This document shows positions 1-8,227 of a DNA stretch of 64,000 nt, piece by piece. Origin of the DNA: Paenibacillus massiliensis subsp. panacisoli DSM 21345 (GTDB taxonomy: Bacteria > Bacillota > Bacilli > Paenibacillales > Paenibacillaceae); assembly GCF_000426545.1 (NCBI RefSeq), contig NZ_AUFO01000015.1, forward strand, positions 140,565 to 204,564, written 5' to 3'. The notes beneath the pieces are model-generated. The model saw only the letters and a list, made by a program, of their open reading frames with translations. It was not told where the DNA came from and did no database searches. Position 1 is the first letter of the stretch; every line of letters starts with the position of its first letter. The position numbers and the translations under genes were made by a program.

Positions 1-81
1 GGAGCAGGACTTGCTGTGTTCATGCGAGATGCCATGGCGATCTATGCTGTTCGGCGGGAGGACTTACAAGAGAATAGCTGA
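1..81 (+). CDS. 3' end of an unidentified CDS (partial)
   Basis: Frame 1 is open from the window edge to a TGA at 79-81 and encodes 26 residues ending MAIYAVRREDLQENS. A hairpin that can act as a terminator follows at 165-207, which fits the end of a plus-strand gene. The fragment is too short to assign a family, and its start lies outside the window. It could also be a chance open frame. Confidence 0.4.
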   Translation, partial: GAGLAVFMRDAMAIYAVRREDLQENS

Positions 82-164
82 CAAGAGAAGAAGGACAAGA
101 AACTCACAGTTGATCTAATCGTGGTGCTAGTTGTGAGCCGGAGCCCAGTAGGAAGAAGAGCGCA

Positions 165-207
165 GGCCGCTTCAAAGTCCATGATTTCGGTGGCACTTGG
201 AGCGGCC
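165..207 (+). terminator. Hairpin terminator, probably bidirectional
   Basis: Arms at 165-178 (GGCCGCTTCAAAGT) and 195-207 (ACTTGGAGCGGCC) pair almost completely and are followed by TTATT on the plus strand. It lies between the partial plus-strand gene and the convergent minus-strand membrane protein. The rest of 82-300 shows no supported gene. Confidence 0.55.
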
Positions 208-300
208 TTATTGGGCATATATTTTATGCTGACGTGATCGAGCCGACGACCTTGTGGATGCTGTATCGAATCGTCATACCTGGTAGAGCTAGTGAACATA

Positions 301-735
301 TTACTCTTCCTCCTCGCGACGACGAGCCGAGCGCAATCGGTGCACAATCGTTACCGGAGCTAGCGTGCAGAGGGTGGCAACGCCCCCCAACAGCAGACCC
401 TCGGTCCATGGTCGATCGTTGGATAACGCCAGGTAGAGGACGAAGACCAGCACTCCAAGCATGAGGCATCCCAATACTTTATAGGAGTAGGGTCTGAGGG
501 AAGCCGTCTTTGGCTCCTCATGATCTACAGAAATATGCAGTTGAGCATAACCGAGTACCACCGCAGTTAGCATGAATACAAGCCACAATGGATTGGCGAT
601 CATCTGACGGGGGCCCTCCGACACTGCCTGATAGCCCAGTATAGCCAGAATTCCCAGGGACTGCACCATAAAAGCGAGCTTGATATGCTTAAGCTGTGCA
701 AGTACCAGCCGTTCGTCTGTAATTTTCTTGAACAT
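301..735 (-). CDS. Small four-TM membrane protein partnered with an XRE regulator
   Basis: This 144-residue protein has four hydrophobic segments, near residues 18-37, 47-64, 84-105 and 111-130, and a basic then acidic tail (RRREEEE). I do not recognise a named family. The ATG follows the TAA of the XRE gene by two bases, and the SD sequence AAGGAGG sits inside the end of that gene, so the two are translationally coupled. Small XRE regulator plus small membrane protein pairs are common in Firmicutes, where the membrane partner may sense or antagonise the regulator. That role is inference here. Confidence 0.75.
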   Translation of the reverse strand: MFKKITDERLVLAQLKHIKLAFMVQSLGILAILGYQAVSEGPRQMIANPLWLVFMLTAVVLGYAQLHISVDHEEPKTASLRPYSYKVLGCLMLGVLVFVLYLALSNDRPWTEGLLLGGVATLCTLAPVTIVHRLRSARRREEEE

Positions 736-737
736 CG

Positions 738-938
738 TTATTCCTCCTTATCCTTCCAAAATAACTCATCCAGTGATTTGCCTACTTCGTGACAAATATC
801 AAGACATAATTTGAGCGAGGGATTGTAGCTTCCCTTCTCAATGAGGCTAATCGTCTGTCTTGTGATGCCTGTCTTGGCGGCAAGCTCCTGCTGGGTCAGC
901 CCCGCAGCCAGTCTGGCAAGTTTGACCCGGTTGTCCAA
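738..938 (-). CDS. XRE-family transcriptional regulator
   Basis: A single Cro/C1-type helix-turn-helix fills this 66-residue protein: residues run NRVKLARLAAGLTQQELA, then ITRQTISLIEKGSYNPSL, the classic recognition-helix pattern, and end in the family's DLFWKDKEE-like tail. It resembles the short YgzD/YozG-type regulators. A GTG at 950 is in frame but overlaps the SD sequence GGGAGG (951-956), so the TTG at 938 is the better start, giving MDNRVKLARL. It is the first gene of a two-gene unit with the membrane protein at 301-735. A perfect palindrome in its promoter suggests autoregulation. Confidence 0.85.
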   Translation of the reverse strand: MDNRVKLARLAAGLTQQELAAKTGITRQTISLIEKGSYNPSLKLCLDICHEVGKSLDELFWKDKEE

Positions 939-975
939 TGAAGACAGCACCTCCCATCTACTTTAGATTGTAACA

Positions 976-1000
976 TATATATTCCATAATGGAATATATA
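976..1000 (-). promoter_or_regulatory. 25-bp perfect palindrome, likely operator of the XRE regulator
   Basis: The half-site ATATATTCCAT is mirrored exactly around the A at 988, and one further T-A pair extends the dyad on each side. It lies 38 bp upstream of the TTG start, next to a minus-strand TACAAT that could be a -10 box (967-972). XRE regulators bind such dyads, usually to repress their own operon. Confidence 0.6.
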
Positions 1001-1164
1001 AATTGCATTATTCTCATTTTTAATACCCTATACTCCTATACCCCTAATACCTCTTCCGTATTAAGGGAATATAATCATATCCATCCCCCACGGGTAGAGG
1101 ATAGAATTTATGGGGTAGAGCGCATGAAGTTGGCCTAGATGACAGGAGAAGGAAGCTGAGAACA

Positions 1165-2394
1165 ATGAACCGATACGCTGAGTTGAAGATAGCTCTCTCC
1201 AGTCTTATGGAGGAACACGGTACTCCGGGGATGAGCGTGGCTGTCCTGCAGGGTGGACAGATCGCGTGGAGTGAGGGGCTAGGAACGCTAGAGAGAGGCA
1301 ATGATCGTCCAGTAGCGCGAAATAGTCTGTTCCATGCCTGTTCCATGAGTAAAATGGTGACAGCATTAGGAGTGCTACGTCTTGTGCAGCAGGAGCGGCT
1401 CAGACTGGATGCAGATGTGAACGAGTATCTTGAGTCCTGGAAGCTGACAGAAGGCCCGAACATGAGGAATTCTATGGAACAGGACATGGGTCATGAACGG
1501 GAAAAGGACATGATCGGAGATCGTGGTAAGGAGGTAGACCAGCATGTCCTCGTCAAGCATATGGATGAAGTGTCAGATCAGAGACCGCGCTACCAGATCA
1601 GTGTTACGTTATCGCAGCTTCTGGCTCATCAGGGAGGGCTGGAGGACCCGGAGTGCAGTTTTGATGCATGTCGGCCTGATGATCAGGTGCCCGAGCTGGA
1701 GGACATTTTGGCGGGACGCACCCGGTATCTCCAGCAACCGCTGAAAGTAAGCTATGTACCAGAGAGTCGGTTCAGCTACTCGGATGCGGGGTATTGCGTC
1801 ATCGAGCTGATCGTTGAGCAGGTGACAGGTTTGCCTTTTGCGGAGGCCATGGATGAGCTGGTCATAGGACCACTGGGGCTTCGATACACCTCATTCTGGA
1901 ATTCGGCTGCCGATCCTGAAGGAAGGACATTGCCCATGGATATAGAAGGTGGGTGCAGCATTGCGGCAGGTCACAACGCTCAAGGCAGCGTCGTCCCTGG
2001 TAGACGAGCCTATTATCCTTATCAGGCAGCTGCAGGATTATGGACCACGGCGGAGGATCTGGCACGAATGCTGGCTGCACTTATGGAAGCCTGGCATGGT
2101 GAATCCGTATCGCTCCTGCGACCCGATCTGGTCCGTTATATGCTGACAGGCTTCGGTTGTGAGCCAGCTGCGGGGATGGGTGTCTTCCTGCACTCCGCCG
2201 ATGACGTCCTGCAGATCTTGTCCAGAGGCTGGGGGATCGGCTTCCAAGGCATGCTGACGGCTTTTCCAGAGCGGGGAGTGGGTGTGGTTGTCCTGACAAA
2301 CATGGACCCCGGCAGACCTCAGCAGGAGTCGGTGGTGGGTGCTGCAATTCGCGAGATAGCCAGAGCCTGTTCTTGGCCCGGGTCTCAAGGGTAG
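1165..2394 (+). CDS. Serine hydrolase, class C beta-lactamase/CubicO family
   Basis: The nucleophile motif SxxK is S60-M-S-K63. LLAHQGGL (152-159) is the family's LLTHTSGL-like block, and Y205-S-D207 replaces the usual YxN. RGWGIGFQG near the C terminus takes the place of the HxG-GF block, so the last catalytic motif is atypical. There is no signal peptide, so it should act in the cytosol on an amide, ester or peptide substrate that cannot be named from sequence. Residues about 97-142 form a strongly charged Met-, Asp- and Lys-rich insert not usual in the family. ATG at 1165 follows an AAGGAAG box. Annotation as a penicillin-binding-like esterase would also fit; clinical beta-lactam resistance is not implied. 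Confidence 0.8.
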   Translation: MNRYAELKIALSSLMEEHGTPGMSVAVLQGGQIAWSEGLGTLERGNDRPVARNSLFHACSMSKMVTALGVLRLVQQERLRLDADVNEYLESWKLTEGPNMRNSMEQDMGHEREKDMIGDRGKEVDQHVLVKHMDEVSDQRPRYQISVTLSQLLAHQGGLEDPECSFDACRPDDQVPELEDILAGRTRYLQQPLKVSYVPESRFSYSDAGYCVIELIVEQVTGLPFAEAMDELVIGPLGLRYTSFWNSAADPEGRTLPMDIEGGCSIAAGHNAQGSVVPGRRAYYPYQAAAGLWTTAEDLARMLAALMEAWHGESVSLLRPDLVRYMLTGFGCEPAAGMGVFLHSADDVLQILSRGWGIGFQGMLTAFPERGVGVVVLTNMDPGRPQQESVVGAAIREIARACSWPGSQG

Positions 2395-2433
2395 AGAGTA
2401 AGGTTATCTAAGGAGATAAAAAGAATATTATTG

Positions 2434-2454
2434 TCCTAGTACCAGGTCCTAGGA
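2434..2454 (+). promoter_or_regulatory. 21-bp interrupted palindrome upstream of the acyl-CoA synthetase
   Basis: Half-sites TCCTAG-n-ACC and GGT-n-CTAGGA mirror each other around the A at 2444; only one position pair (2440/2448) does not match. A TATAAT hexamer at 2463-2468 lies just downstream, so the dyad covers the -35 region, where a repressor or a MerR-type activator would bind. The regulator is unknown. Confidence 0.6.
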
Positions 2455-2509
2455 TTTAGGAGTATAATATACATAGCTACACAATTGATCATAAGGGAGA
2501 GACCTGTCT

Positions 2510-4114
2510 TTGAATTTTGAACAGTGGATTGCACCTGAATATTATAATCTCACGACTGAGATGGAGAATCACCCGGCGGAGCGTGTAGCGCTGCGCTGGC
2601 TCAGCGACCATGGAGACATGGAGGAGATTACATACGGAGAGCTCCTCGGCAAGGCGAATCGTCTGGCGGCTGGACTCCATGGCCTGGGACTAGAGAAGGG
2701 AGATCGTGTGCTCGTCATGGTCCCTAGGCAGATTATTGCCTATATCATCTATATCGCTTGTCTCAAGCTGGGTCTGGTCATTATTCCATCCTCTGAAATG
2801 CTGAGAGCCAAGGATCTCGAATATCGCCTGCGGCATTCTGAAGCTCGTGCTGTCATTGCTTGGTCCGATACGACGGAGGAGGTTCAGAAGATTGAAGCGG
2901 ATCTGCCCGCCCTCGCACACCGTATTGTCGTTCATTCCTCTACAAGCATGCAGGATGACGCATTCGTGACACCATCGGGCTGGGTGAATCTGAGTGAGCT
3001 TTTGCAGGAGGCGCCAGCTACGCCTATTTCTGTGCAGACTCATCGAGATGACATGGCGATCCTGGCATATACCTCGGGAACGACGGGCAATCCCAAGGGT
3101 GTGGTCCACAGCCATGGCTGGGGATACGCTCATCTGCGGATAGCCGCATCCCTGTGGCTGGACATTCAGCCTTCCGATACCGTATGGGCTACCGCTGCAC
3201 CTGGCTGGCAGAAGTGGATCTGGAGTCCATTCCTGTCCGTGTTGGGTCGGGGTGCGACGGGCTTCATCTACAATGGTGGATTCAAGCCCGGACGTTATCT
3301 GAAGCTGATCCAGCAATATGGAATTCAGGTATTGTGCTGCACGCCTACCGAATATCGACTGATGGCGAAGGCAGAGGATCTGCCTGGCTATGATCTATCC
3401 AAGCTGCGCAGTGCCGTATCGGCGGGAGAGCCGCTGAATCAGGAGGTGATCGAGATTTTTGAGCGGCATTTCAATCTTACGATTCGCGATGGCTATGGGC
3501 AGACCGAGAGCACGCTACTGATCGGCAGCCTCAAGGATGCACCGCTTCGGATCGGCTCCATGGGGCAGTCCATTACACCGGGACTCATCGAGATTATCGA
3601 TGAGGATGGGCAGCCTCAGCCACCAGGGGTGGTGGGTGATATCGCAGTCCACCAAGACATGCCAGCCTTGTTCCGCACGTATTATCTGGACCCGGGCCGC
3701 AAGGAAGCCAGCATGCGCGGAGATTATTTTGTCACGGGAGACAGGGCCAGCAAGGATGAAGAGGGGTACTTCTGGTTCGAAGGCCGCGGGGATGACATTA
3801 TTATCAGCTCTGGCTATACCATCGGTCCATTCGAGGTCGAGGAAGCGCTCATGAAGCATGAATGGGTCAAAGAATGTGCGGTCGTTGCCAGTCCCGATGA
3901 GATGCGGGGCCATGTCGTGAAGGCGTTCGTGGTGCTGCGCAATGAATCCGCAGCTTCGCCAGAGCTGGCGAGAGAGCTACAGAATCACGTAAAGGCCATT
4001 ACGGCACCTTACAAATACCCGCGCAAGCTTGAATTCGTGAGCGATCTGCCGAAGACCAGCTCGGGCAAGATTCGACGGATAGAACTCCGTGAGCGGGAGA
4101 ATAACCAAGCGTAA
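2510..4114 (+). CDS. Acyl-CoA synthetase, AMP-forming (medium-chain type)
   Basis: This is a full-length adenylate-forming enzyme of the acetyl/medium-chain acyl-CoA synthetase branch. The AMP-binding P-loop reads YTSGTTGNPKG near residue 190, followed by DGYGQTES (A5-like), TGDRASKDEEGYFWFEGRGDD (A7/A8) in pieces and the acyl-transfer lysine motif SSGKIRR near the C terminus. It would activate a carboxylic acid to its CoA thioester in the cytosol. The start is a TTG at 2510, chosen because AAGGGAGA at 2493-2500 gives correct spacing and no ATG is near. It appears to be a single-gene unit. Its palindromic operator suggests substrate-linked control. The acid used cannot be read from the sequence. 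Confidence 0.85.
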   Translation: MNFEQWIAPEYYNLTTEMENHPAERVALRWLSDHGDMEEITYGELLGKANRLAAGLHGLGLEKGDRVLVMVPRQIIAYIIYIACLKLGLVIIPSSEMLRAKDLEYRLRHSEARAVIAWSDTTEEVQKIEADLPALAHRIVVHSSTSMQDDAFVTPSGWVNLSELLQEAPATPISVQTHRDDMAILAYTSGTTGNPKGVVHSHGWGYAHLRIAASLWLDIQPSDTVWATAAPGWQKWIWSPFLSVLGRGATGFIYNGGFKPGRYLKLIQQYGIQVLCCTPTEYRLMAKAEDLPGYDLSKLRSAVSAGEPLNQEVIEIFERHFNLTIRDGYGQTESTLLIGSLKDAPLRIGSMGQSITPGLIEIIDEDGQPQPPGVVGDIAVHQDMPALFRTYYLDPGRKEASMRGDYFVTGDRASKDEEGYFWFEGRGDDIIISSGYTIGPFEVEEALMKHEWVKECAVVASPDEMRGHVVKAFVVLRNESAASPELARELQNHVKAITAPYKYPRKLEFVSDLPKTSSGKIRRIELRERENNQA

Positions 4115-4324
4115 AGAGACTAAGCCAAGGGACCAAGCGTCGGCAATCAGGTACAAGCCAGAGTAGTGTGGTTGAATTTACATGATGAGGCGAAGTAGAG
4201 AAGTCTAAGCTTCACATTCATCGGGTCATCAGCAGGAGCTGAATCATTGCCCTGTGACAGCTGATGAGTAGCTCTGCACACGCATTAAGAAGGACACACG
4301 TAACGATCCACCTTATAATAAAAG

Positions 4325-4360
4325 GCCTGAAGCCAGGATTCATGATCCTTTGCTTCAGGC
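4325..4360 (-). terminator. Terminator of the Bce-type ABC operon
   Basis: GCCTGAAGC (4325-4333) pairs with GCTTCAGGC (4352-4360). On the minus strand the stem is followed by CTTTTATT, so it stops transcription from the permease gene. The remainder of 4115-4324 holds no supported gene; an inverted repeat TCATCAGC/GCTGATGA lies around 4222-4270. Confidence 0.75.
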
Positions 4361-4378
4361 TATTTGCGTTGATTATGG

Positions 4379-6274
4379 TCACATCACGGATTGCACCTGC
4401 CGGATATAGAAATATCTAACGATGACGAAGTATACGAACTGGATTAGACAGAAGATACCTAGCACGGAGGCGGATTCCCAGAATAGGGAGTATTCGAACA
4501 TGTTCGACAAGGCCGTCAGGGCCACGGCACCGTGCACTAATGCTATTACAATGGGAGTGAAGAACAGCAGGGAAATTTGCTGTGTAAGCACGTGGCTCAG
4601 CTCCTGCTTGCTCAGTCCCAGCTTGGCAATAGCTTTGAATTTCTCTTTATCCTCATCCAGATCGCTATAGAGACGGAAGTAGAGGAAGCTGCCGGCTGAT
4701 ACGAAGAATACAATTCCAATGAACAAGCCGATGAATAGGATTGGGGCATAGCCCTTGATCGTATCGTCCAATTGATAGTCCCTCGGAAGGAATTGATATT
4801 GATCTCCATATTGCTTAAGCGTGCCCAGCAGGGCTTTACCTGCTGCAATAGCGCCGGGTTGTCCTGCTCTACCGTTCCACGCATAATAATGCTCTTGCTC
4901 GGCTGGCTTGCCTAACTGCGATTCGATATGATCTGGAACGATAAGATAGTGTAGTGAACCCGGCAGTAGATGGGATGTGACCTTCTGCTCTGCCCGGAGA
5001 GTGAGCTTGGATGATGTGATGAGCGGCTTGCTCAGCAGCTCGGAATCTTTCGGTGCAGCAAAACCGTAATCAGCCCCTACGACTATTGGAGCGTTGCCCG
5101 CAAGCTTGATCGGATCTGCCTGCATCAATCCGGCAAAGCGGTTATACTCTGATAAGCTGATCATCAAGATAGGTTGTTTTTGACCCTCGATCTGATAGTA
5201 ATTCAGTCGGACATCGCCTCGCGTAGCCTGAATCTGCTCACGTTGAAGTGTCGATTCGATCAACTGCAGATGCATCTGCTGCTCAGTGTCTCCTTGCTTG
5301 GATACATAGTGGAAAATGTATGGGTTTATTTCAATGAGCGGCTTGGTCAGCACCGTGCGGAAGCCATACAATGAACCAATAGAACAGAAGGCGACAGTTG
5401 AGATAATGGCTACCAAGAAGAACGTACGTGCATTATCCTTCATGCGGTAGGACAGGTCCGAGAACAACAGCATGTTCGTTTTCTTCCAGAAGATATGCTC
5501 CTTGGATTTGAGCTTGCGAATCAGGTAGACGCTAAGCTGAGTGAAGAATAGATAAGTGGCGATGCATACCATGATGACTACAGGAACCAACAGAAGTACT
5601 ACTTCTACCCCCTTGGCGTTCAGGGATAACGTATAACTGATGCCAATCAAGGCAACTACCAGTAGCGATAGTAGTAGGGAAGCCTTGGGCTCTCCTTTGG
5701 ATATCTTGTTGCTCTTGATTAATTGGATAAGCTTGCCGCTACGCAGCACCATCGCAATGAAAAGAGAGATGAGCACGAACAGAATCAGAAATGAGATTAG
5801 TGTTACCGTGATAGCCTGCCACGGAATGTAGAAGGGCAGACTGCCCCCAAGCTGGAGAATGTTCTCTCCGAGCAGCAGGATGGCTTTGGCGAATATAAGT
5901 CCAAGCCCGATACCTCCTGCTGAGGCTGCGAGGCCGATCAGCATATTCTCCAGGAAGACCATGCGTCGCAGCTGCCCATCCGACATGCCCTGCAGCATCA
6001 AGAGACCGAACTCCCGCTTGCGGGATTGCAGGAACGTACTCATGGAGTACAGCACGAAGAAGAAGGAGAATACATAGATGATCCATTTGGAGGAGGACAG
6101 GGCTGTAGCGGCACTGCCATGCACATTCTCTCCGCTGAGCATCGGATGGTAAGCGAAGATCGAGAAGGTGAAGAACACCATTACCGTGAAGAGACTGCTT
6201 AGGAAATAGGCGGCATAGAGACGCTTGTTCCTGAGGACATTATTAAACGCGAATTGACGAAATGTCATTGGCAT
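4379..6274 (-). CDS. BceB-like ABC transporter permease
   Basis: The 631-residue protein opens with an FtsX-type helix after TFRQFAFNNVLRNKR and has about ten membrane segments. A large extracytoplasmic domain, roughly residues 310-510, lies between helices seven and eight, as is diagnostic for BceB permeases. In the family this domain contacts the kinase and the cell-wall-active peptide or its lipid target. The protein forms an exporter or target-protection complex with the ATPase encoded just upstream; the two frames overlap by 32 bp. With the regulator and kinase at 7.2-8.9 kb it makes a complete antimicrobial-peptide sensing and detoxification module. The inducing peptide is unknown. Confidence 0.88.
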   Translation of the reverse strand: MPMTFRQFAFNNVLRNKRLYAAYFLSSLFTVMVFFTFSIFAYHPMLSGENVHGSAATALSSSKWIIYVFSFFFVLYSMSTFLQSRKREFGLLMLQGMSDGQLRRMVFLENMLIGLAASAGGIGLGLIFAKAILLLGENILQLGGSLPFYIPWQAITVTLISFLILFVLISLFIAMVLRSGKLIQLIKSNKISKGEPKASLLLSLLVVALIGISYTLSLNAKGVEVVLLLVPVVIMVCIATYLFFTQLSVYLIRKLKSKEHIFWKKTNMLLFSDLSYRMKDNARTFFLVAIISTVAFCSIGSLYGFRTVLTKPLIEINPYIFHYVSKQGDTEQQMHLQLIESTLQREQIQATRGDVRLNYYQIEGQKQPILMISLSEYNRFAGLMQADPIKLAGNAPIVVGADYGFAAPKDSELLSKPLITSSKLTLRAEQKVTSHLLPGSLHYLIVPDHIESQLGKPAEQEHYYAWNGRAGQPGAIAAGKALLGTLKQYGDQYQFLPRDYQLDDTIKGYAPILFIGLFIGIVFFVSAGSFLYFRLYSDLDEDKEKFKAIAKLGLSKQELSHVLTQQISLLFFTPIVIALVHGAVALTALSNMFEYSLFWESASVLGIFCLIQFVYFVIVRYFYIRQVQSVM

Positions 6275-7007
6275 GGCCCCCTAATAGTGACAGCGTATCG
6301 ATGATCTTTTGGAAAAAGGTCTGTCGGTTATCGCCTCGGTTAATTTCCGTATACAGCTTTCCGTCACGGATGAAGATGACCCGATGGCAGTAGCTTGCTG
6401 CCATGGCGTCATGAGTTACTAGCATCATGGTTGTGCGCTGCGTATGATTGATCCGTTCCAGCATTTCCATAACATCGCGGGCGGATTTGGAGTCCAGATT
6501 GCCAGTAGGCTCATCCGCTAGCAGCAGCTTGGGCGAATGAATCATTGCTCTGGCAATGGCTGCCCGTTGGGCCTGTCCGCCTGATATTTCGTATGTGCGC
6601 TTGCTTAGGATGCCAGAAATACCTAGCTCATCGGCAATCTTGCGAGCCTTCTCCTTCATATCCTGCACCTTGTGACCATCCAGGGTGAGAGGCAGAACCA
6701 TATTCTCCTCTACCGTAAGAGTGTGCAAAAGATTAAAGTCTTGAAAGACAAAACCCAGCTCACGCCGCCGGAATCGGGCCAGTTCCTGCTTCTTCAGCTT
6801 CCCTGTATCCCGGCCATCCACCAGTATGCTCCCGGTTGTTGGTTCGTCAATGGTAGCAATCATATTTAGCAGTGTTGTCTTCCCGCTACCTGAGGGTCCC
6901 ATGATTCCGACGAATTCCCCCTCCTCAATGGTGAACTCGATATCCGTCAAGGCTCGATAAGCGATATTACCAGTATAGATTTTACTAACTTTATTGACAT
7001 TCAGCAT
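6243..7007 (-). CDS. BceA-like ABC transporter ATP-binding protein
   Basis: The Walker A is GPSGSGKT (residues 37-44), the signature ISGGQAQR, and the Walker B LLLADEPTGNLDS with the following MLVTHD switch. Length (254 residues) and sequence fit the BceA/LolD/MacB group that pairs with FtsX-like permeases. An upstream in-frame ATG exists, but the ATG at 7007 has GGGGAGG at the right distance and starts at the conserved LNVNKVSKIYTG. It powers the permease encoded by 4379-6274 and overlaps it. A BceR-type operator lies upstream at 7183-7196. Confidence 0.9.
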   Translation of the reverse strand: MLNVNKVSKIYTGNIAYRALTDIEFTIEEGEFVGIMGPSGSGKTTLLNMIATIDEPTTGSILVDGRDTGKLKKQELARFRRRELGFVFQDFNLLHTLTVEENMVLPLTLDGHKVQDMKEKARKIADELGISGILSKRTYEISGGQAQRAAIARAMIHSPKLLLADEPTGNLDSKSARDVMEMLERINHTQRTTMMLVTHDAMAASYCHRVIFIRDGKLYTEINRGDNRQTFFQKIIDTLSLLGGHANDISSIRV

Positions 7008-7182
7008 GATAGCCTCCCCTTTCGTCAGCATGCCGCATAAGCCCCACAAGATCAGCTATTATTACAGAATAGGATCTCATCGCGTCGACTATGCTGGCTA
7101 CCTTTCAGTTGTGCATCTATCAGATGTTCACAGTATAGTGCTGATGTCTTCATCTGAACCATCGAATCAGCTTTCACTTTTA

Positions 7183-7196
7183 TTACATGCGTGTAA
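7183..7196 (-). promoter_or_regulatory. BceR-type operator ahead of the ABC genes (module 1)
   Basis: TTACA-TGCG-TGTAA matches TnACA-N4-TGTAA, the dyad described for BceR-like regulators, exactly. It lies 176 bp upstream of the ATPase start, in the gap between the kinase gene and the ABC genes. The cognate response regulator is encoded at 8224-8934, so it most likely activates bceAB transcription here. Confidence 0.65.
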
Positions 7197-7231
7197 GGTT
7201 GGGGATTCCTTCCCTGCTTCGTTCCACTCGT

Positions 7232-8227
7232 TCAGGCGGATTCACGCTGAAAGGAGGAGAAGAGAATGCGGACGGTTGTCCCTTCACCTTCTATGGATTC
7301 CAGCTCAATACGATGATCCAGGCGGTCAGCAGCCTCCTTCGTCAGATACAGACCCATGCCTGTAGATTCGCGGAAGCCTCGACCATTCGCCCCGGTGAAG
7401 AACGGGCCGAAGACACGCTTAAGATCCGCAGCCGGGATACCAACACCTTGATCCCGGACTTCGATGTAGGCCTGCTTCCCCTTCGCGCCAGAGGTAATGA
7501 GTACCTTGTCATGCTTTCCGGCGGAGTACTTGACCGCATTAATCACAATCTGCGAAATCATGAAGAAGAGCCATTTCTCATCAGTATCGACGCGAATGTC
7601 TTGTAGGGTACGAACCTCTGGATATACGTGACTGCGAATGAATAATCGCTTGTTATCATGCAGCACCTCGTTGACGAGCTTGGCCAAGGTCACGGATCGG
7701 ACGTGAAAGTCCTGCTCAAAGCTACGCAGCCGGGCCATGTACAGGACGGTGTTCAGATTGGAGCGCATTTGCTCCAGCTCTGCACGAATGCTCGCTCCCT
7801 CAGGCTCATCCATCTGTTGTACGGTTAGCTCGATGACCGACAGAGGGGTCTTCATCTGATGCACCCATTGGTCCATGAAGGTCAGATGCTGACTTTGCTG
7901 TGCCTGGGCATGGTTCAGCTGGGTCTGGTAGTGCTTGTATTGGGTATGCAGTAGCAGCTCCAAAGCTTCGGAGATCGGTGCTGTGTCCATGGTGCGGAAG
8001 GAGGCATCCAGCTTGAGCATAGGTTCACTCAGACGCTGATAGTAGCGACGTCGGCTGATGTAGTGGTAGATGAGATAGCAGCTGAGCAGGAATATTCCAA
8101 GGAAGATAGAGTAGAGCGCTGGCCGAAGATGACGGTAGCCGTCCATCCAATAGATAGACAATATAAGTGCAAACTGAAGGCATTGCACTACTACCAATAA
8201 GGCATGCTCACGCAGGAATAATCTCAT
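7232..8227 (-). CDS. BceS-like intramembrane-sensing histidine kinase
   Basis: Two adjacent N-terminal helices (about residues 9-28 and 37-56) have almost no extracellular loop, the hallmark of intramembrane-sensing kinases that rely on their ABC transporter to detect peptide. The phospho-acceptor is H123 in QWVHQMKTPLS. The ATP-binding domain shows the N box INAVKYS, DQGVGIP and TGMGLYLTK. The ATG overlaps the stop of the regulator gene by 4 bp (8224-8227), so the two are co-translated. At 331 residues it is the usual size for BceS. It should phosphorylate the adjacent response regulator when the BceAB-like complex is working. Confidence 0.88.
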   Translation of the reverse strand: MRLFLREHALLVVVQCLQFALILSIYWMDGYRHLRPALYSIFLGIFLLSCYLIYHYISRRRYYQRLSEPMLKLDASFRTMDTAPISEALELLLHTQYKHYQTQLNHAQAQQSQHLTFMDQWVHQMKTPLSVIELTVQQMDEPEGASIRAELEQMRSNLNTVLYMARLRSFEQDFHVRSVTLAKLVNEVLHDNKRLFIRSHVYPEVRTLQDIRVDTDEKWLFFMISQIVINAVKYSAGKHDKVLITSGAKGKQAYIEVRDQGVGIPAADLKRVFGPFFTGANGRGFRESTGMGLYLTKEAADRLDHRIELESIEGEGTTVRILFSSFQRESA

